IMG/VR virus record: IMGVR_UViG_3300044981_000086
Location: 1 to 38,817 of that record
Direction: 5' to 3' (one strand)
Origin: a virus
DNA: 38,817 bases
Shown here: positions 18,358 to 25,953 of the stretch, one piece after another
Layout: every line of letters begins with the position of its first letter
How positions within the stretch are numbered: the first letter of the stretch is position 1
The notes under the pieces: generated by a model
The model's input: only the letters and a program-made list of their open reading frames with translations
Told to the model about the DNA's origin: nothing
The model's database searches: none
Translations under genes and position numbers: made by a program

Positions 18358-18935
18358 TAGGCAGGTCTCGGAAGCTTATCTTTCTTGGCCCTGGACTTCA
18401 TAATTCTTGCAACGATATCTTTTCGATCCTCGTCTTCTTGTTCATCTCCAAGTTCATCCCCGGAGTTAGCGCCTGTATAGGATGATTCGAGATCATCTCT
18501 AAGGGCAAGATCATCGAATTCATTAGGACTAAAATCAGCAAGATCCTCATCTTCGCCTCCATTAGCCACCATTCCGCCCTCAGACAACCGAGCTTCACTC
18601 GAAAAGTCTTTGCTATGTTGCTGCATGATTCGGTCTACTAGGTCATCGTACATGTCCTCTTTAGTCATGGGCATGTGTTGGTTGAGATCTTTAGCTGCTT
18701 CAGCGTGAGCTGGGCCATTCATAACTACTTCAGGGCTAGGATCGCGGCCTATAGCCGTGCAGCAGTTAGGACATTCACAGTCCTCACCATGCATCATCCC
18801 ACCCTTGGCCATCTTCTTTTTCTTCTTCATTGCATAGGCAATAGCTAATGACTGTTTCATAGGCTTTCCCGCCTTTCGTTCTACTTTAAAGTTATGTTCA
18901 AAGACTTTAGGATTAGATCCTTTAAGAAGAGGCAT
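18357..18935 (-). CDS. Charged phage protein with basic N-terminal motif and GG motifs, 192 aa
   Basis: The N-terminus (MPLLKGSNPKVFEHNFK...GKPMKQSLAIAYAMKKKKK) is the lysine-rich pattern of a small uncharacterised family common in phages and bacteria (KGxPxKQAxAIAxxxAxK). It is followed by MAKGGMMHGEDCECPNCC (possible metal site) and LSEGGMVANGGEDEDL. The C-terminus is very acidic and then basic. It shares the (A/S)(K/E)GG motif with the large virion proteins, so it may be a virion component although it lies in the packaging block. Confidence 0.6.
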   Translation of the reverse strand: MPLLKGSNPKVFEHNFKVERKAGKPMKQSLAIAYAMKKKKKMAKGGMMHGEDCECPNCCTAIGRDPSPEVVMNGPAHAEAAKDLNQHMPMTKEDMYDDLVDRIMQQHSKDFSSEARLSEGGMVANGGEDEDLADFSPNEFDDLALRDDLESSYTGANSGDELGDEQEDEDRKDIVARIMKSRAKKDKLPRPA

Positions 18936-19156
18936 TAGATATGCTCTCCTTCTTCATGAGGCTGAGAGTCAACTAATTCAAAAGCTGCTCTAAGGGCGCT
19001 ACAAACGGCTTTGACATCCTTGGAATGAATGGCAGAGATTAAATCTTCAGCTGCTGATTCAAGCATATCGTATTCCTGATCTTCATCAGGCTTACGTTTG
19101 ATAGGATCAACATCTACTGAAGCAGAGCCTTCTTTGTCCTTTAGGAATGGTAGCAT
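18935..19156 (-). CDS. Small helical phage protein, 73 aa
   Basis: After MLPFLKDKEGSASVDVDPIK the protein is helical (YDMLESAAEDLISAIHSKDV, then VCSALRAAFELVDSQ) and ends acidic. It is the first gene after tRNA-Asn, and its Shine-Dalgarno (GAGGGTG) lies in the 3' arm of a hairpin. Its stop overlaps the next start. Unknown function; this type recurs between portal and terminase of related phages as far as I recall. Confidence 0.6.
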   Translation of the reverse strand: MLPFLKDKEGSASVDVDPIKRKPDEDQEYDMLESAAEDLISAIHSKDVKAVCSALRAAFELVDSQPHEEGEHI

Positions 19157-19162
19157 CTATAA

Positions 19163-19186
19163 CACCCTCTAATATGGGTGCTTTTT
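19163..19186. promoter_or_regulatory. Hairpin covering a ribosome binding site; terminator-like on the plus strand
   Basis: CACCC (19163-19167) pairs with GGGTG (19176-19180). On the minus strand the 3' arm contains the GAGGGTG that would bind the ribosome for the gene starting at 19156, so folding would limit its translation. On the plus strand the same hairpin is followed by CTTTTT and could stop antisense transcripts. Confidence 0.4.
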
Positions 19187-19193
19187 GGGAAAT

Positions 19194-19269
19194 TGGCTGG
19201 CGAGGCAGGATTCAAACCTGCGGTAGGCGTCTTAACAGGACGCTGCCTTATCAGCTTGGCTACTCGCCA
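19194..19269 (-). tRNA. tRNA-Asn (anticodon GTT)
   Basis: A full cloverleaf is readable: acceptor TGGCGAG/CTCGCCA (7 bp, 19269-19263 with 19204-19198), D-arm GCC...GGC, anticodon stem GCGTC/GACGC with loop CTGTTAA, T-stem GCAGG/CCTGC, discriminator G and an encoded CCA at 19196-19194. Its 5' 38 bases lie inside the reading frame of the 85-aa gene upstream, whose stop codon is in the anticodon loop. The phage may use it to supply Asn tRNA, as its fibre proteins are Asn-rich. Confidence 0.92.
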
Positions 19270-19489
19270 TCATAGAAAGGAATGGATTATTCCGATAGAC
19301 TAAACCCTTCAGCACAAATGCATCATCACTATATAACTCTTTAAGTATTTCTAACGAAGTTTTTCTGTTCGCATAAGCTAATGCTCTCGGTCCGGGCAAA
19401 GAAATATAGGTGTTGGTGATTAGTTCCTTGGGGAGATAAAGGGCTACACCTGTACCAAGTAATGTTTTTAGAAATCCACGACGATCCAT
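19232..19489 (-). CDS. Tat-leader mini-protein carrying a copy of the coat protein N-arm, 85 aa
   Basis: The ATG overlaps the TerL stop (TAATG). Residues 1-20 form a twin-arginine leader (MDRRGFLKTLLGTGVALYLP). Residues about 38-75 (AYANRKTSLEILKELYSDD, then FVLKGLVYRNNPFLSMM) align without gaps to coat residues 6-43 (VYANSSNQIAALKELYVDD, YMKNIVYSKNP-WLAMI). The frame then runs into the tRNA-Asn gene and stops in its anticodon loop, so the last 11 residues are tRNA-encoded. It is either the remnant of a second coat gene truncated by the tRNA, or a small expressed protein. The Tat resemblance is by motif only. The NPFLSM run lacks the 45-nt insert seen in the coat gene. Confidence 0.6.
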   Translation of the reverse strand: MDRRGFLKTLLGTGVALYLPKELITNTYISLPGPRALAYANRKTSLEILKELYSDDAFVLKGLVYRNNPFLSMMASSQADKAASC

Positions 19490-20946
19490 TAGAACTTATC
19501 TCCCCTAAATATGTCTGTTCTATACTCTTCTTCAAGTTTTTCACGCTCAATATCCCACATCTTAGCATTTTGTTCATCATGCCATTGCTTTGTGCCCATT
19601 ACAGCTTTAGGCACGGGTATTTCAGCTTGATATGAGTAACAAAATCGCCACGCATAAAGCATAGCATCACATAAGTGATTAGGTAATGATGGATGCTCAG
19701 TTCTGGGTATCTTTATCTTATCGCCTTCTGTCACCCATACTAAACCCATAAGCTCATTTATTAGATTAGTGCACTTAGTTTGGATCTTAATCTTAGCTTG
19801 TATAAGCTCTGCGTTGAGAATCTCGATGAAATCAGACTTACCTATCTTATCTGCTGGGTCTAATGCTAACCCATGGCGATGCTTCATCTCTTCCACTGCC
19901 TGTTTATTAGCACCATCTATGATCACTTTAGCTATTTGAAAGGTTTGATGGAACTCTTTGATCTTATTAGCGACATCTGTGATGTCCATGTGCTTCTTGT
20001 TAAAGGTCTGGATGATATAAAGGGTATGATCTTGTTCATGGAATGCACATAGAACAAAGGCTGAATCATCATCATAGCCAAGATCTACACCTAATACATA
20101 AGTCCACATGCTTGGATTAAGCTTCTCTGGGCGTTTATCAAAGACGTTCCTATCCAAATTGAACTTATAAACTAGCTTCTCAGTATCGATAACCCATTCA
20201 TTTAGATACCATTGCCGAAAGAGTGGCGTTTCCATGAACAAGGGCCGATTAGTTTTGATATCATCTAGTTCTTCTTGCCATTGTTTTGCAACATAGGGAT
20301 TATCATGAGCTGTCCATGAATGAAGAGACCATCCGGCCTCCTTTTTATTGGTAATATCAAAGAAAAGTCCTTGAGTGAAATTGGAGCTTGTACCCATAAG
20401 GCAAATAGTTCCTCGTTCCCCTTTACTATTGGGATCTGCAACAGCTGGTTTTAGGATGCCGTATACAAGTCTGTTAAGGTTGATGGTATAGAATGACGCT
20501 TCATCAAGACAGACGATGCGATACTTCTTACCCAAGAGCTTATCCATTTCATCTTCATCTGCATCTACTCCTGTAAGCCATATTATTGAACCATTAGGGA
20601 ACGTCATTGTTAGTTCAGTTGAATTGAATTCGCACTGAAGGCTATACTTTCGATCTAATACTTTTAAAATATCCTTCCAGATAATACCTTTAGCTGAAAG
20701 TCTTGTGAGTCCTATAAAGAGACAGTTCACACCTGGGTTATCTAGGGCTTCTTTAATCATATAAAGACCAGCAGTGAAGGACTTAGAAGCGCGGCGCGTG
20801 CACCAGAGGGCTTTAAGCTTTGATGGGTCTTGAACGAAGTTGAGCTGTTGAGGGAAATTAGGATCAAATAACGAAAGCGGGTTTATTTCAGTCTTCTGAT
20901 TTTGATTCAATAAGGATTGTAGTATCTCCAGCTTCCTTTGTTCCAC
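19489..20946 (-). CDS. terL: Terminase large subunit (packaging ATPase/nuclease), 485 aa
   Basis: The ATPase half has an adenine/Walker A-like segment ALWCTRRASKSFTAG (about 46-60, a deviant P-loop ending KS), Walker B YRIVCLDEASFY and a coupling-type motif ICLMGTSSNF. The nuclease half has YVLGVDLGYDDDSAFVLCAF with the first acidic residue, KVIIDGANK, and the last acidic site in HLCDAMLYAWRF. It pumps DNA through the portal and cuts it. The start at 20946 overlaps terS by 59 bases; a later start cannot be excluded. The stop overlaps the Tat-leader gene. Assignment is firm. Confidence 0.92.
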   Translation of the reverse strand: MEQRKLEILQSLLNQNQKTEINPLSLFDPNFPQQLNFVQDPSKLKALWCTRRASKSFTAGLYMIKEALDNPGVNCLFIGLTRLSAKGIIWKDILKVLDRKYSLQCEFNSTELTMTFPNGSIIWLTGVDADEDEMDKLLGKKYRIVCLDEASFYTINLNRLVYGILKPAVADPNSKGERGTICLMGTSSNFTQGLFFDITNKKEAGWSLHSWTAHDNPYVAKQWQEELDDIKTNRPLFMETPLFRQWYLNEWVIDTEKLVYKFNLDRNVFDKRPEKLNPSMWTYVLGVDLGYDDDSAFVLCAFHEQDHTLYIIQTFNKKHMDITDVANKIKEFHQTFQIAKVIIDGANKQAVEEMKHRHGLALDPADKIGKSDFIEILNAELIQAKIKIQTKCTNLINELMGLVWVTEGDKIKIPRTEHPSLPNHLCDAMLYAWRFCYSYQAEIPVPKAVMGTKQWHDEQNAKMWDIEREKLEEEYRTDIFRGDKF

Positions 20947-21268
20947 CTTCTAACCTCCGCTTCGCTTCTTCTAGGAATTCGTCATCCGAGATCTTACTTA
21001 TGTCGATGTGACTTCGATCTACTTGGCCTAATAATTGTTTGCCTAGCCATATCATCATTGCTACATTACCTTTTTGAGCTGATTGGATCTGCATACGCCT
21101 TAAGCTCATTTTGAGATCTGCTCGACCTTTGCTTAATTCCTCCGCAAAACGACGATCCACCGTGTCAACAGAACATTCTAGAAAGTCTGCAATCTCTTCT
21201 GTCTTACAGCCCAACTGAGCTAGCTTCAGAACTTCTTGCGCGTCTATCTCTATAAGAGGTCTAGCCAT
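20888..21268 (-). CDS. terS: Terminase small subunit, 126 aa
   Basis: The N-terminal helix-turn-helix (IDAQEVLKLAQLGCKTEEIADFLECSVDTVDRRF) is the DNA-recognition module of small terminases. A helical oligomerisation segment LKMSLRRMQIQSAQKGNVAMMIWLGKQLLG follows, with GNxxMxIWLGKQxLGQ characteristic of the family, and the C-terminus is acidic. It lies immediately upstream of terL and overlaps the methyltransferase stop. It selects phage DNA for packaging. Confidence 0.88.
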   Translation of the reverse strand: MARPLIEIDAQEVLKLAQLGCKTEEIADFLECSVDTVDRRFAEELSKGRADLKMSLRRMQIQSAQKGNVAMMIWLGKQLLGQVDRSHIDISKISDDEFLEEAKRRLEGGTKEAGDTTILIESKSED

Positions 21269-22421
21269 TAGTTAACTCAGCTTTTTTACCTGTGTACTTC
21301 TCCCAGCGGGCAACGATGACGTCGCAATAATGAGGGTCTAGTTCCATCATGAAGCATTTACGATTGGTCTTCTCGCAGGCGATGAGGGTTGAGCCGGAGC
21401 CTCCGAAGAGGTCGATTACTCTTTTTTCAGAATATAATTTAATAAACTTTTCGCATAGCGCTACAGGTTTTGACCACGCCGTTTCGTTATCTTGATCTTT
21501 TCCACCACTAAATAACTTAGAATATAGTTCCTTGTCTTCACCTAAACCCGTCCTCGGGGATTGTTTCCCTACAACCATTAAATATTCAAGGTCCGTCATA
21601 AGATGGCCCCCATAATTTGGGGTTATGTTTTGTTTGTGATAGACAGCGATATCCCAAGAAACGCCCCAGTCATCAGCAAGCTTTATATACTTTGGAACTA
21701 AAGGTTTATTGCAACAAAAGATGGAAGTATCAGCATGGGAAATTAATATAGATGGATCAAATTTATCTATTCCAAGCGTTTTAATTGCTTTCATTGCTCG
21801 GGACTCTTGAAAGAGTCCCCCACCTTTTGTTTCTAATTCATAAGGCGGGTCAGTGAAAACCATATCAGCCTTCTCGCCATTCATTAGCTTCTCAACACAT
21901 AAAATATCAGTGCTATCACCGCAGAGAAGCCTATGATTCCCCAGAGTATAAATGTCCCCAAGCTTAGTCTTTGGTTCAACATGTTCAGGTATCTCGTCTT
22001 CATCGCACTGCCCACGATCCGCCACATCAATCTCAAAGCCTTTAATACCCAAGAGATCAATATCGAAGTCTGGCCCCAAGTCTTGAATATCTAAGTTAAT
22101 GCCAGAAAGATCTAGTTCAGACCATGAGGCTATTGCGTTGTCTGATTGTATGTCAGCGTATTCTTGGGTTTCGTCTTCGTAGTCTTGTCGGCTAATTGGG
22201 ACCTGAGATAATCCAAGTTTCATAGCGGCCATTAGTCTGCCATGACCTGAAGTTATATATCCAGATCTCTTGCTCACTTTTATAGGATATCGCCAACCTT
22301 GATATTCAAGAATCTTGCATAAGCGTTCTATCTGTTCTTTTGAATGCTTATTTCTATTTTTAGGATGTTGCTTTAAAGAGCTAAGGTTTATTAACTCATC
22401 ATAAGCACAATGAATCTTCAT
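21261..22421 (-). CDS. ParB-domain DNA methyltransferase (adenine/N4-type), 386 aa
   Basis: Residues about 5-120 are a ParB/sulfiredoxin-like N-domain: LKQHPKNRNKHSKEQIERLC, then SGHGRLMAAMKLGLSQVP. The C-terminal half is an amino-methyltransferase of the beta type: catalytic MVFTDPPYE near residue 188, and a late SAM-binding motif RVIDLFGGSGSTLIACEKTN near 340. The DPPY comes before the FGGSG motif, as in beta-class enzymes. It lies just before terminase and after small conserved genes. It probably protects phage DNA from host restriction; no cognate endonuclease is seen nearby. Confidence 0.88.
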   Translation of the reverse strand: MKIHCAYDELINLSSLKQHPKNRNKHSKEQIERLCKILEYQGWRYPIKVSKRSGYITSGHGRLMAAMKLGLSQVPISRQDYEDETQEYADIQSDNAIASWSELDLSGINLDIQDLGPDFDIDLLGIKGFEIDVADRGQCDEDEIPEHVEPKTKLGDIYTLGNHRLLCGDSTDILCVEKLMNGEKADMVFTDPPYELETKGGGLFQESRAMKAIKTLGIDKFDPSILISHADTSIFCCNKPLVPKYIKLADDWGVSWDIAVYHKQNITPNYGGHLMTDLEYLMVVGKQSPRTGLGEDKELYSKLFSGGKDQDNETAWSKPVALCEKFIKLYSEKRVIDLFGGSGSTLIACEKTNRKCFMMELDPHYCDVIVARWEKYTGKKAELTNG

Positions 22422-22699
22422 TAAAACTTCCTTTTACCTATAGTCCCATCACCGTTATTTACATTCCCGCCTATCACTCTTTGAGTGGGAAGTATTGGCA
22501 TTGGAGGTGGGATTGGTTCGTTTATTTGTCTCTCTAATGCGGCAATAGTTGAAGGCGCTTGGGCTGTAATAATAGGTCTCACCTGTGGCTTAACTAATTG
22601 AGTTTCCACTTCTCCCAACCGTTCAATAAAGAGATCCTTCACTCCCTTAGGAAGCTTATGTTGGGTTAGCATTTTGATAAGCCATTGGAGCTCAGTCAC
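22421..22699 (-). CDS. Small Pro-rich phage protein, 92 aa
   Basis: The N-terminal half is helical (LQWLIKMLTQHKLPKGVKDL, then LGEVETQLVKPQ), followed by a Pro-rich linker (NEPIPPPMPILPTQRVIGG) and a basic tail. It overlaps the methyltransferase start by one base and the gene before it by four. Unknown function; part of a tightly coupled block of conserved-type small genes. Confidence 0.6.
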   Translation of the reverse strand: MTELQWLIKMLTQHKLPKGVKDLFIERLGEVETQLVKPQVRPIITAQAPSTIAALERQINEPIPPPMPILPTQRVIGGNVNNGDGTIGKRKF

Positions 22700-23073
22700 T
22701 CGCCTTGAACCTCTTCACCTTGATATTTAGCTTTACTTCCAGGTTTACCTTGCACCTTATCCATGGGCGTAGATACTTGAGCAGTAAACACTTCATTAGG
22801 TCCACCGATTTGAGCTTTTACTGCTACATTAGCTACCATTGGTTTAGTTATGTTCTTTGGCTCTGTTAAAGGGCCAGTGTCTTCATTAAAGAAAGCCCAA
22901 TTTTTGATATGTGCTTTTTCGTTCTTATAGCCCACAATCACATGATCTGTTTCGGTATCATGGGTAAGATCTAAATGTCCTTTACCTGAATGTTCTATGA
23001 GCCGCTTACCTAGATTAGATCCAGATAAGAACAAATCCTCGTGAAGTTGAACTAGTTTTACTTTATTAATCAT
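22696..23073 (-). CDS. Hypothetical phage protein, 125 aa
   Basis: It appears to be a small beta protein: KVKLVQLHEDLFLSGSNLGK, then TDHVIVGYKNEKAHIKNWAF, followed by a Pro/Lys-rich tail. It is coupled to both neighbours by 4-base overlaps. I do not recognise the family. Confidence 0.6.
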   Translation of the reverse strand: MINKVKLVQLHEDLFLSGSNLGKRLIEHSGKGHLDLTHDTETDHVIVGYKNEKAHIKNWAFFNEDTGPLTEPKNITKPMVANVAVKAQIGGPNEVFTAQVSTPMDKVQGKPGSKAKYQGEEVQGE

Positions 23074-23591
23074 TTTTTCTCCTCGGGTTTTATTTTACCG
23101 CCAATAATCCAATGTTTAAAGGCTTGCCAATCTGTTAAAGGACGCCATTCTTCTTTAGGCATCGTATCTAGTTGTTTAATCTTATCTAATTCAATAAGTC
23201 TTTCTTTCTCTTCTTCTCTTAATGGGCTAGGAGGAGTAGAGATGTAAGCTTGTCTTCCCAGTTCTTTTCTTTCATCATTTACTGAAGATTTATCACTCTG
23301 ACCAATAGAATTCTTAGGCTTTCGTCTTGTATCTTCGATGAGATTAAATTCAAATGGATCTATATTACGAGCCACAGTATCAGGATGGGGAGCTTTCCAT
23401 GATTTATCCTCAAACATCTTTTTAACTTTTGCAGCATATTGTTCATCTGAAGTGTCTAAAGATTCTTGGGTACTTGCACATTGAATTGTAGAAGCGGGTT
23501 TAATTTCTCTTTTTATTTCTTTTAAAGATCTAGCCATACTTTGAACGTAAGCAGCTTGTTTGCTTTCTTTATATTCGTCTGACTTCTTCAT
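23070..23591 (-). CDS. Hypothetical charged phage protein, 173 aa
   Basis: Largely charged and probably partly disordered in the middle (DTRRKPKNSIGQSDKSSVND). It has a helical C-terminus with LREEEKERLIELDKIKQLDT and an ending EEWRPLTDWQAFKHWIIGGK. Four-base overlaps on both sides show translation within the block. No function recognised. Confidence 0.55.
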   Translation of the reverse strand: MKKSDEYKESKQAAYVQSMARSLKEIKREIKPASTIQCASTQESLDTSDEQYAAKVKKMFEDKSWKAPHPDTVARNIDPFEFNLIEDTRRKPKNSIGQSDKSSVNDERKELGRQAYISTPPSPLREEEKERLIELDKIKQLDTMPKEEWRPLTDWQAFKHWIIGGKIKPEEKK

Positions 23592-24049
23592 ACGAATGGA
23601 TCAAACCTCACTAATGGATAGTAATTAGCCCACAACTTCAAACCAATGTTAGTTATGTGACTTATAATACCAAAATATTTAGGCAATAGAGCTTGGCCAA
23701 TACCTTGTCTTCTAACCTCTTTTTTAACCCATATGTAATGCACAATTGTTCTCTCATATAAACACCACCCTAAAATCACATCATCTAAAACAGCCAAAGT
23801 GATAATTGAATCAGGGCGCTGTAATAAAATGTCAATATATTTACTATACTTTTCAAAATAGGCTTCTTTATCTATTAATTTAAAAAGATCATTCCCATAT
23901 CTAAGTGTGGTTTTAAATGGAGCAATAACTAAGTTTCTATATTCTCCTGGCAATTGATTAGCTGGATATTTTACTAATTTATAATGAGCTACTTTTTCCA
24001 AGTCATTTGTTTCAAACTCCAGCTCTTTATCCCCCACCTGTTTTGCCAT
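23588..24049 (-). CDS. GNAT-family acetyltransferase, 153 aa
   Basis: The central acetyl-CoA motif is good: TIVHYIWVKKEVRRQGIGQALLPKYF has the RRxGIG loop between beta4 and alpha3. IITLAVLDDVILGWCLYE supplies beta2-beta3, and the C-terminal strand ends YYPLVRFDPFV. The start at 24049 overlaps the preceding gene by 61 bases, so a start further in is possible. Substrate unknown. This is a second acetyltransferase distinct from the one at 5042-5371, and it lies in the early-type region. Confidence 0.75.
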   Translation of the reverse strand: MAKQVGDKELEFETNDLEKVAHYKLVKYPANQLPGEYRNLVIAPFKTTLRYGNDLFKLIDKEAYFEKYSKYIDILLQRPDSIITLAVLDDVILGWCLYERTIVHYIWVKKEVRRQGIGQALLPKYFGIISHITNIGLKLWANYYPLVRFDPFV

Positions 24050-24384
24050 TTTCTTATTGTGTATCTAACTATCTTTCTATCTCGTTCAAAATGTTTAACA
24101 TCTCCTATTTCATGACATATCTCTGTGATTGAAAAGCCCTCTGAATGCATAAGCATAACTAACTTTTCAAACTTATTTATAAACTCTGTGTTGCTAGCAA
24201 GATGTGAGAGGCGGCAATAATACTCAAGCCTTGTCTCTCTTTCTAATTGGCTAGCCTTTTCATATCCCCCATGTTTTTTTAAAAGACCTTTTTCTTGATC
24301 TACAAAGCCTGAATCTTTAAGTTTCGAATACCATTTGTCATTTAATGCTTTAAATGTCTTGGTTCTCCAGAACTCTGCCACCAT
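23989..24384 (-). CDS. Small helix-turn-helix-like phage protein, 131 aa
   Basis: AEFWRTKTFKALNDKWYSKLKDSGFVDQE is the EWYxKLKxSGFxDxE pattern of a small uncharacterised phage family. The C-terminal half looks like a helix-turn-helix: GFSITEICHEIGDV...DRKIVRYTIRKWQNRWGI. It probably binds DNA, perhaps as a regulator. The first 35 bases overlap the preceding gene and the tail overlaps the acetyltransferase start. Confidence 0.6.
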   Translation of the reverse strand: MVAEFWRTKTFKALNDKWYSKLKDSGFVDQEKGLLKKHGGYEKASQLERETRLEYYCRLSHLASNTEFINKFEKLVMLMHSEGFSITEICHEIGDVKHFERDRKIVRYTIRKWQNRWGIKSWSLKQMTWKK

Positions 24385-24730
24385 CGACCACCTGTAAGTT
24401 AGGCGCCGTGGCTTCGGCTTGTTTCTTTTCTCTTTCTTGTTCTTCTTTAATTTCTTGGAGCATCATGTGAGCTGTCTGAGTTGAGGCAGCTTTGCGTAAA
24501 GCTAGAACAAAATAAGCATCTTCTTTAAAGGCCTCTGTAGGACCTAAGTGCATGATCATGGAAGCTAGGGAGAATTTCAAAGAACGCTCCGAAGCCTCCA
24601 CACATGCGGCTTTTATAATTCTATCTGACCATTCGGTAAACTGCGACCTACCAATGGGTAAAGCTTGACGCTCGAGCAGGGCCCCTTGCATATCTCCAAC
24701 AGCTAGATCTTCAGTTTTCTTAATATTCAA
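24350..24730 (-). CDS. Conserved-type phage protein, 126 aa
   Basis: The core LPIGRSQFTEWSDRIIKAAC...LKFSLASMIMHLGPTEAFKEDAYFVLALRKAA matches a recurrent phage protein pattern (GRxEFxxWSDRII...xMLMHLGPT). It is helical throughout with a charged linker (EIKEEQEREKKQAE). It overlaps its upstream neighbour by four bases. No experimentally known role that I can name. Confidence 0.6.
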   Translation of the reverse strand: MNIKKTEDLAVGDMQGALLERQALPIGRSQFTEWSDRIIKAACVEASERSLKFSLASMIMHLGPTEAFKEDAYFVLALRKAASTQTAHMMLQEIKEEQEREKKQAEATAPNLQVVDGGRVLENQDI

Positions 24731-25014
24731 TGTTTTGATTCCTCTTTTAATTCTAATTTAGGTTCATCTTTAAGTTTAAGCTTTTGAAATTTCTTGGCTT
24801 GAAGTTCTTTATGTTTATGGGCTGCAGATTTCACAGCCCTTTCAGTTGTGTCTAATTGTTTTTCCATTTCTCTTTGTTGGCTTTCAAGTTGAGATAGATT
24901 GAATCTGATTTGGCCTGCTTCACAGCATTTTTGAAGATATTCTTGGTAAAGTTTTGTTAATTCATCATCTTCTGGCAAGACTGGTGTCTTTGGAGTTTCT
25001 GGCACTAATTCCAT
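24727..25014 (-). CDS. Small coiled-coil protein, 95 aa
   Basis: After a Pro-rich start (ELVPETPKTPVLPEDDELTK) the chain is one long coiled coil: YQEYLQKCCEAGQIRFNLSQ, then LESQQREMEKQLDTTERAVK, ending in a Lys/Glu-rich tail. It is first in the block that runs to terminase. The AT-rich gap 25015-25099 upstream could hold a promoter, but I see no convincing boxes. Confidence 0.6.
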   Translation of the reverse strand: MELVPETPKTPVLPEDDELTKLYQEYLQKCCEAGQIRFNLSQLESQQREMEKQLDTTERAVKSAAHKHKELQAKKFQKLKLKDEPKLELKEESKH

Positions 25015-25099
25015 ATAATTTATGTTCCCCTAAATTTGAGTGATTTTCATCATTACATGGCAATATTTATATGATTTTTGATTAAAAACAAGAGATTTT

Positions 25100-25495
25100 T
25101 TACAAATCTGTGAGTTTTATGATTTCTATTTCCGTAAGAAAGGCTGGGGCACCAAAGATTTTACGTGAACCATCATGAGAATAAATAAGCTTATCATTTT
25201 CTATCACGCCTATTTCTTGGAGGATATCTTCGATACCTTGGTAGAGGTTTGAAAGATCCGGTTCGCCTTGGTGATTAGGGAAGTGGAATTTGCAGGAGAG
25301 ATTAATGGGTTCCTTAATGGGCATTGGGAATTGTGAGAAATTTTTCTGTTGCAACATAATAACTGAGGCGTAGCTATGCCAATTCTTATAGTTTTCACTT
25401 GTTCGGACAAAGACCCTACCCCCTCGAACTGATATTTGTTTACCATTCTTTTTAATGCCGATTCTGCCCTCAAGTCTAGCTTTAAATAATATCAC
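25100..25495 (-). CDS. rusA: RusA-like Holliday junction resolvase, 131 aa
   Basis: The RusA signature is clear in the second half: HFPNHQGEPDLSNLYQGIED, then ILQEIGVIENDKLIYSHDGS. It contains the metal-binding PDxSNLxxxxxDxL and the ND before IxxHxxxK-type end. Length is close to E. coli RusA (120 aa). The enzyme resolves branched DNA before packaging, fitting with the ERF annealing protein upstream. It starts at GTG overlapping the preceding TGA (GTGA). Confidence 0.85.
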   Translation of the reverse strand: MILFKARLEGRIGIKKNGKQISVRGGRVFVRTSENYKNWHSYASVIMLQQKNFSQFPMPIKEPINLSCKFHFPNHQGEPDLSNLYQGIEDILQEIGVIENDKLIYSHDGSRKIFGAPAFLTEIEIIKLTDL

Positions 25496-25953
25496 TTATC
25501 CTCTGGTTCTAGATCTGTGTCATTGTCACGCCAATCTGCTTTTGCTTTAGCAATTCCAGTGATATATTTGGCCCACATGTACTTTTGATAGGGCTCACAA
25601 TATTTTACTATCTCGTCTAATCTAATCTGTAAGACTAAGATCTGTTTAATAAGATCTTTTCTTTCATTGGCCCATTGTCGGCCCATTCTTTTACAGGGTG
25701 TCCTCACAAGACGAAACCCGACGTAGCCGTAGCGATAGCCAGGATCGCAGCCGTCGCGATAAGCAGCCCGCAAGTACTGCATATCGTCGTACCAAGAGCC
25801 ACCACGAACGACGCCATAGGAGCCCGATTTAGGGCCAGTGGGATTTTGATAAATTATTTTTTCTTCGCCACATGTAGGGTATTTATTCTTCTTCATCATC
25901 ATAAGCCCCATAAAAATCTTGAACCCATTCCCAAACATTGCCAAGCATGTCAT
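25492..25953 (-). CDS. C-terminal FGE/C-type-lectin-like variable protein (contains variable repeat 1)
   Basis: The frame carries NPTGPKSGSYGVVRGGSW...QYLRAAYRDG...GYVGFRLVRTP, the C-terminal half of a formylglycine-generating-enzyme/C-lectin fold, followed by a helical tail (RKDLIKQILVLQIRLDEIVK) not normal for that fold. The N-terminal half of the same domain lies in the +1-related frame at 26371-25883. Internal ATGs at 25911, 25902-25896 could start a separate product, or a +1 shift near GAAGAAGAATAA could join the two. In this fold the region between GGSW and GFRLVR is the ligand loop region and a known target of diversity-generating retroelements. Stop overlaps rusA. Confidence 0.65.
   Translation of the reverse strand: MTCLAMFGNGFKIFMGLMMMKKNKYPTCGEEKIIYQNPTGPKSGSYGVVRGGSWYDDMQYLRAAYRDGCDPGYRYGYVGFRLVRTPCKRMGRQWANERKDLIKQILVLQIRLDEIVKYCEPYQKYMWAKYITGIAKAKADWRDNDTDLEPEDK
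25695..25800 (-). repeat. Variable repeat 1 (DGR-type), partner of 27401-27506
   Basis: It aligns without gaps to 27401-27506. The 27 bases 25695-25721 (end of the coding repeat, GFRLVRTP) and the 19 bases 25762-25780 (AVxx QYLRAA part) are identical. The 40 bases between them differ at 13 positions, and 5 more differ next to the GGSW codons. All 18 differences are at codon positions 1 or 2 and all change the amino acid. Confidence 0.75.
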
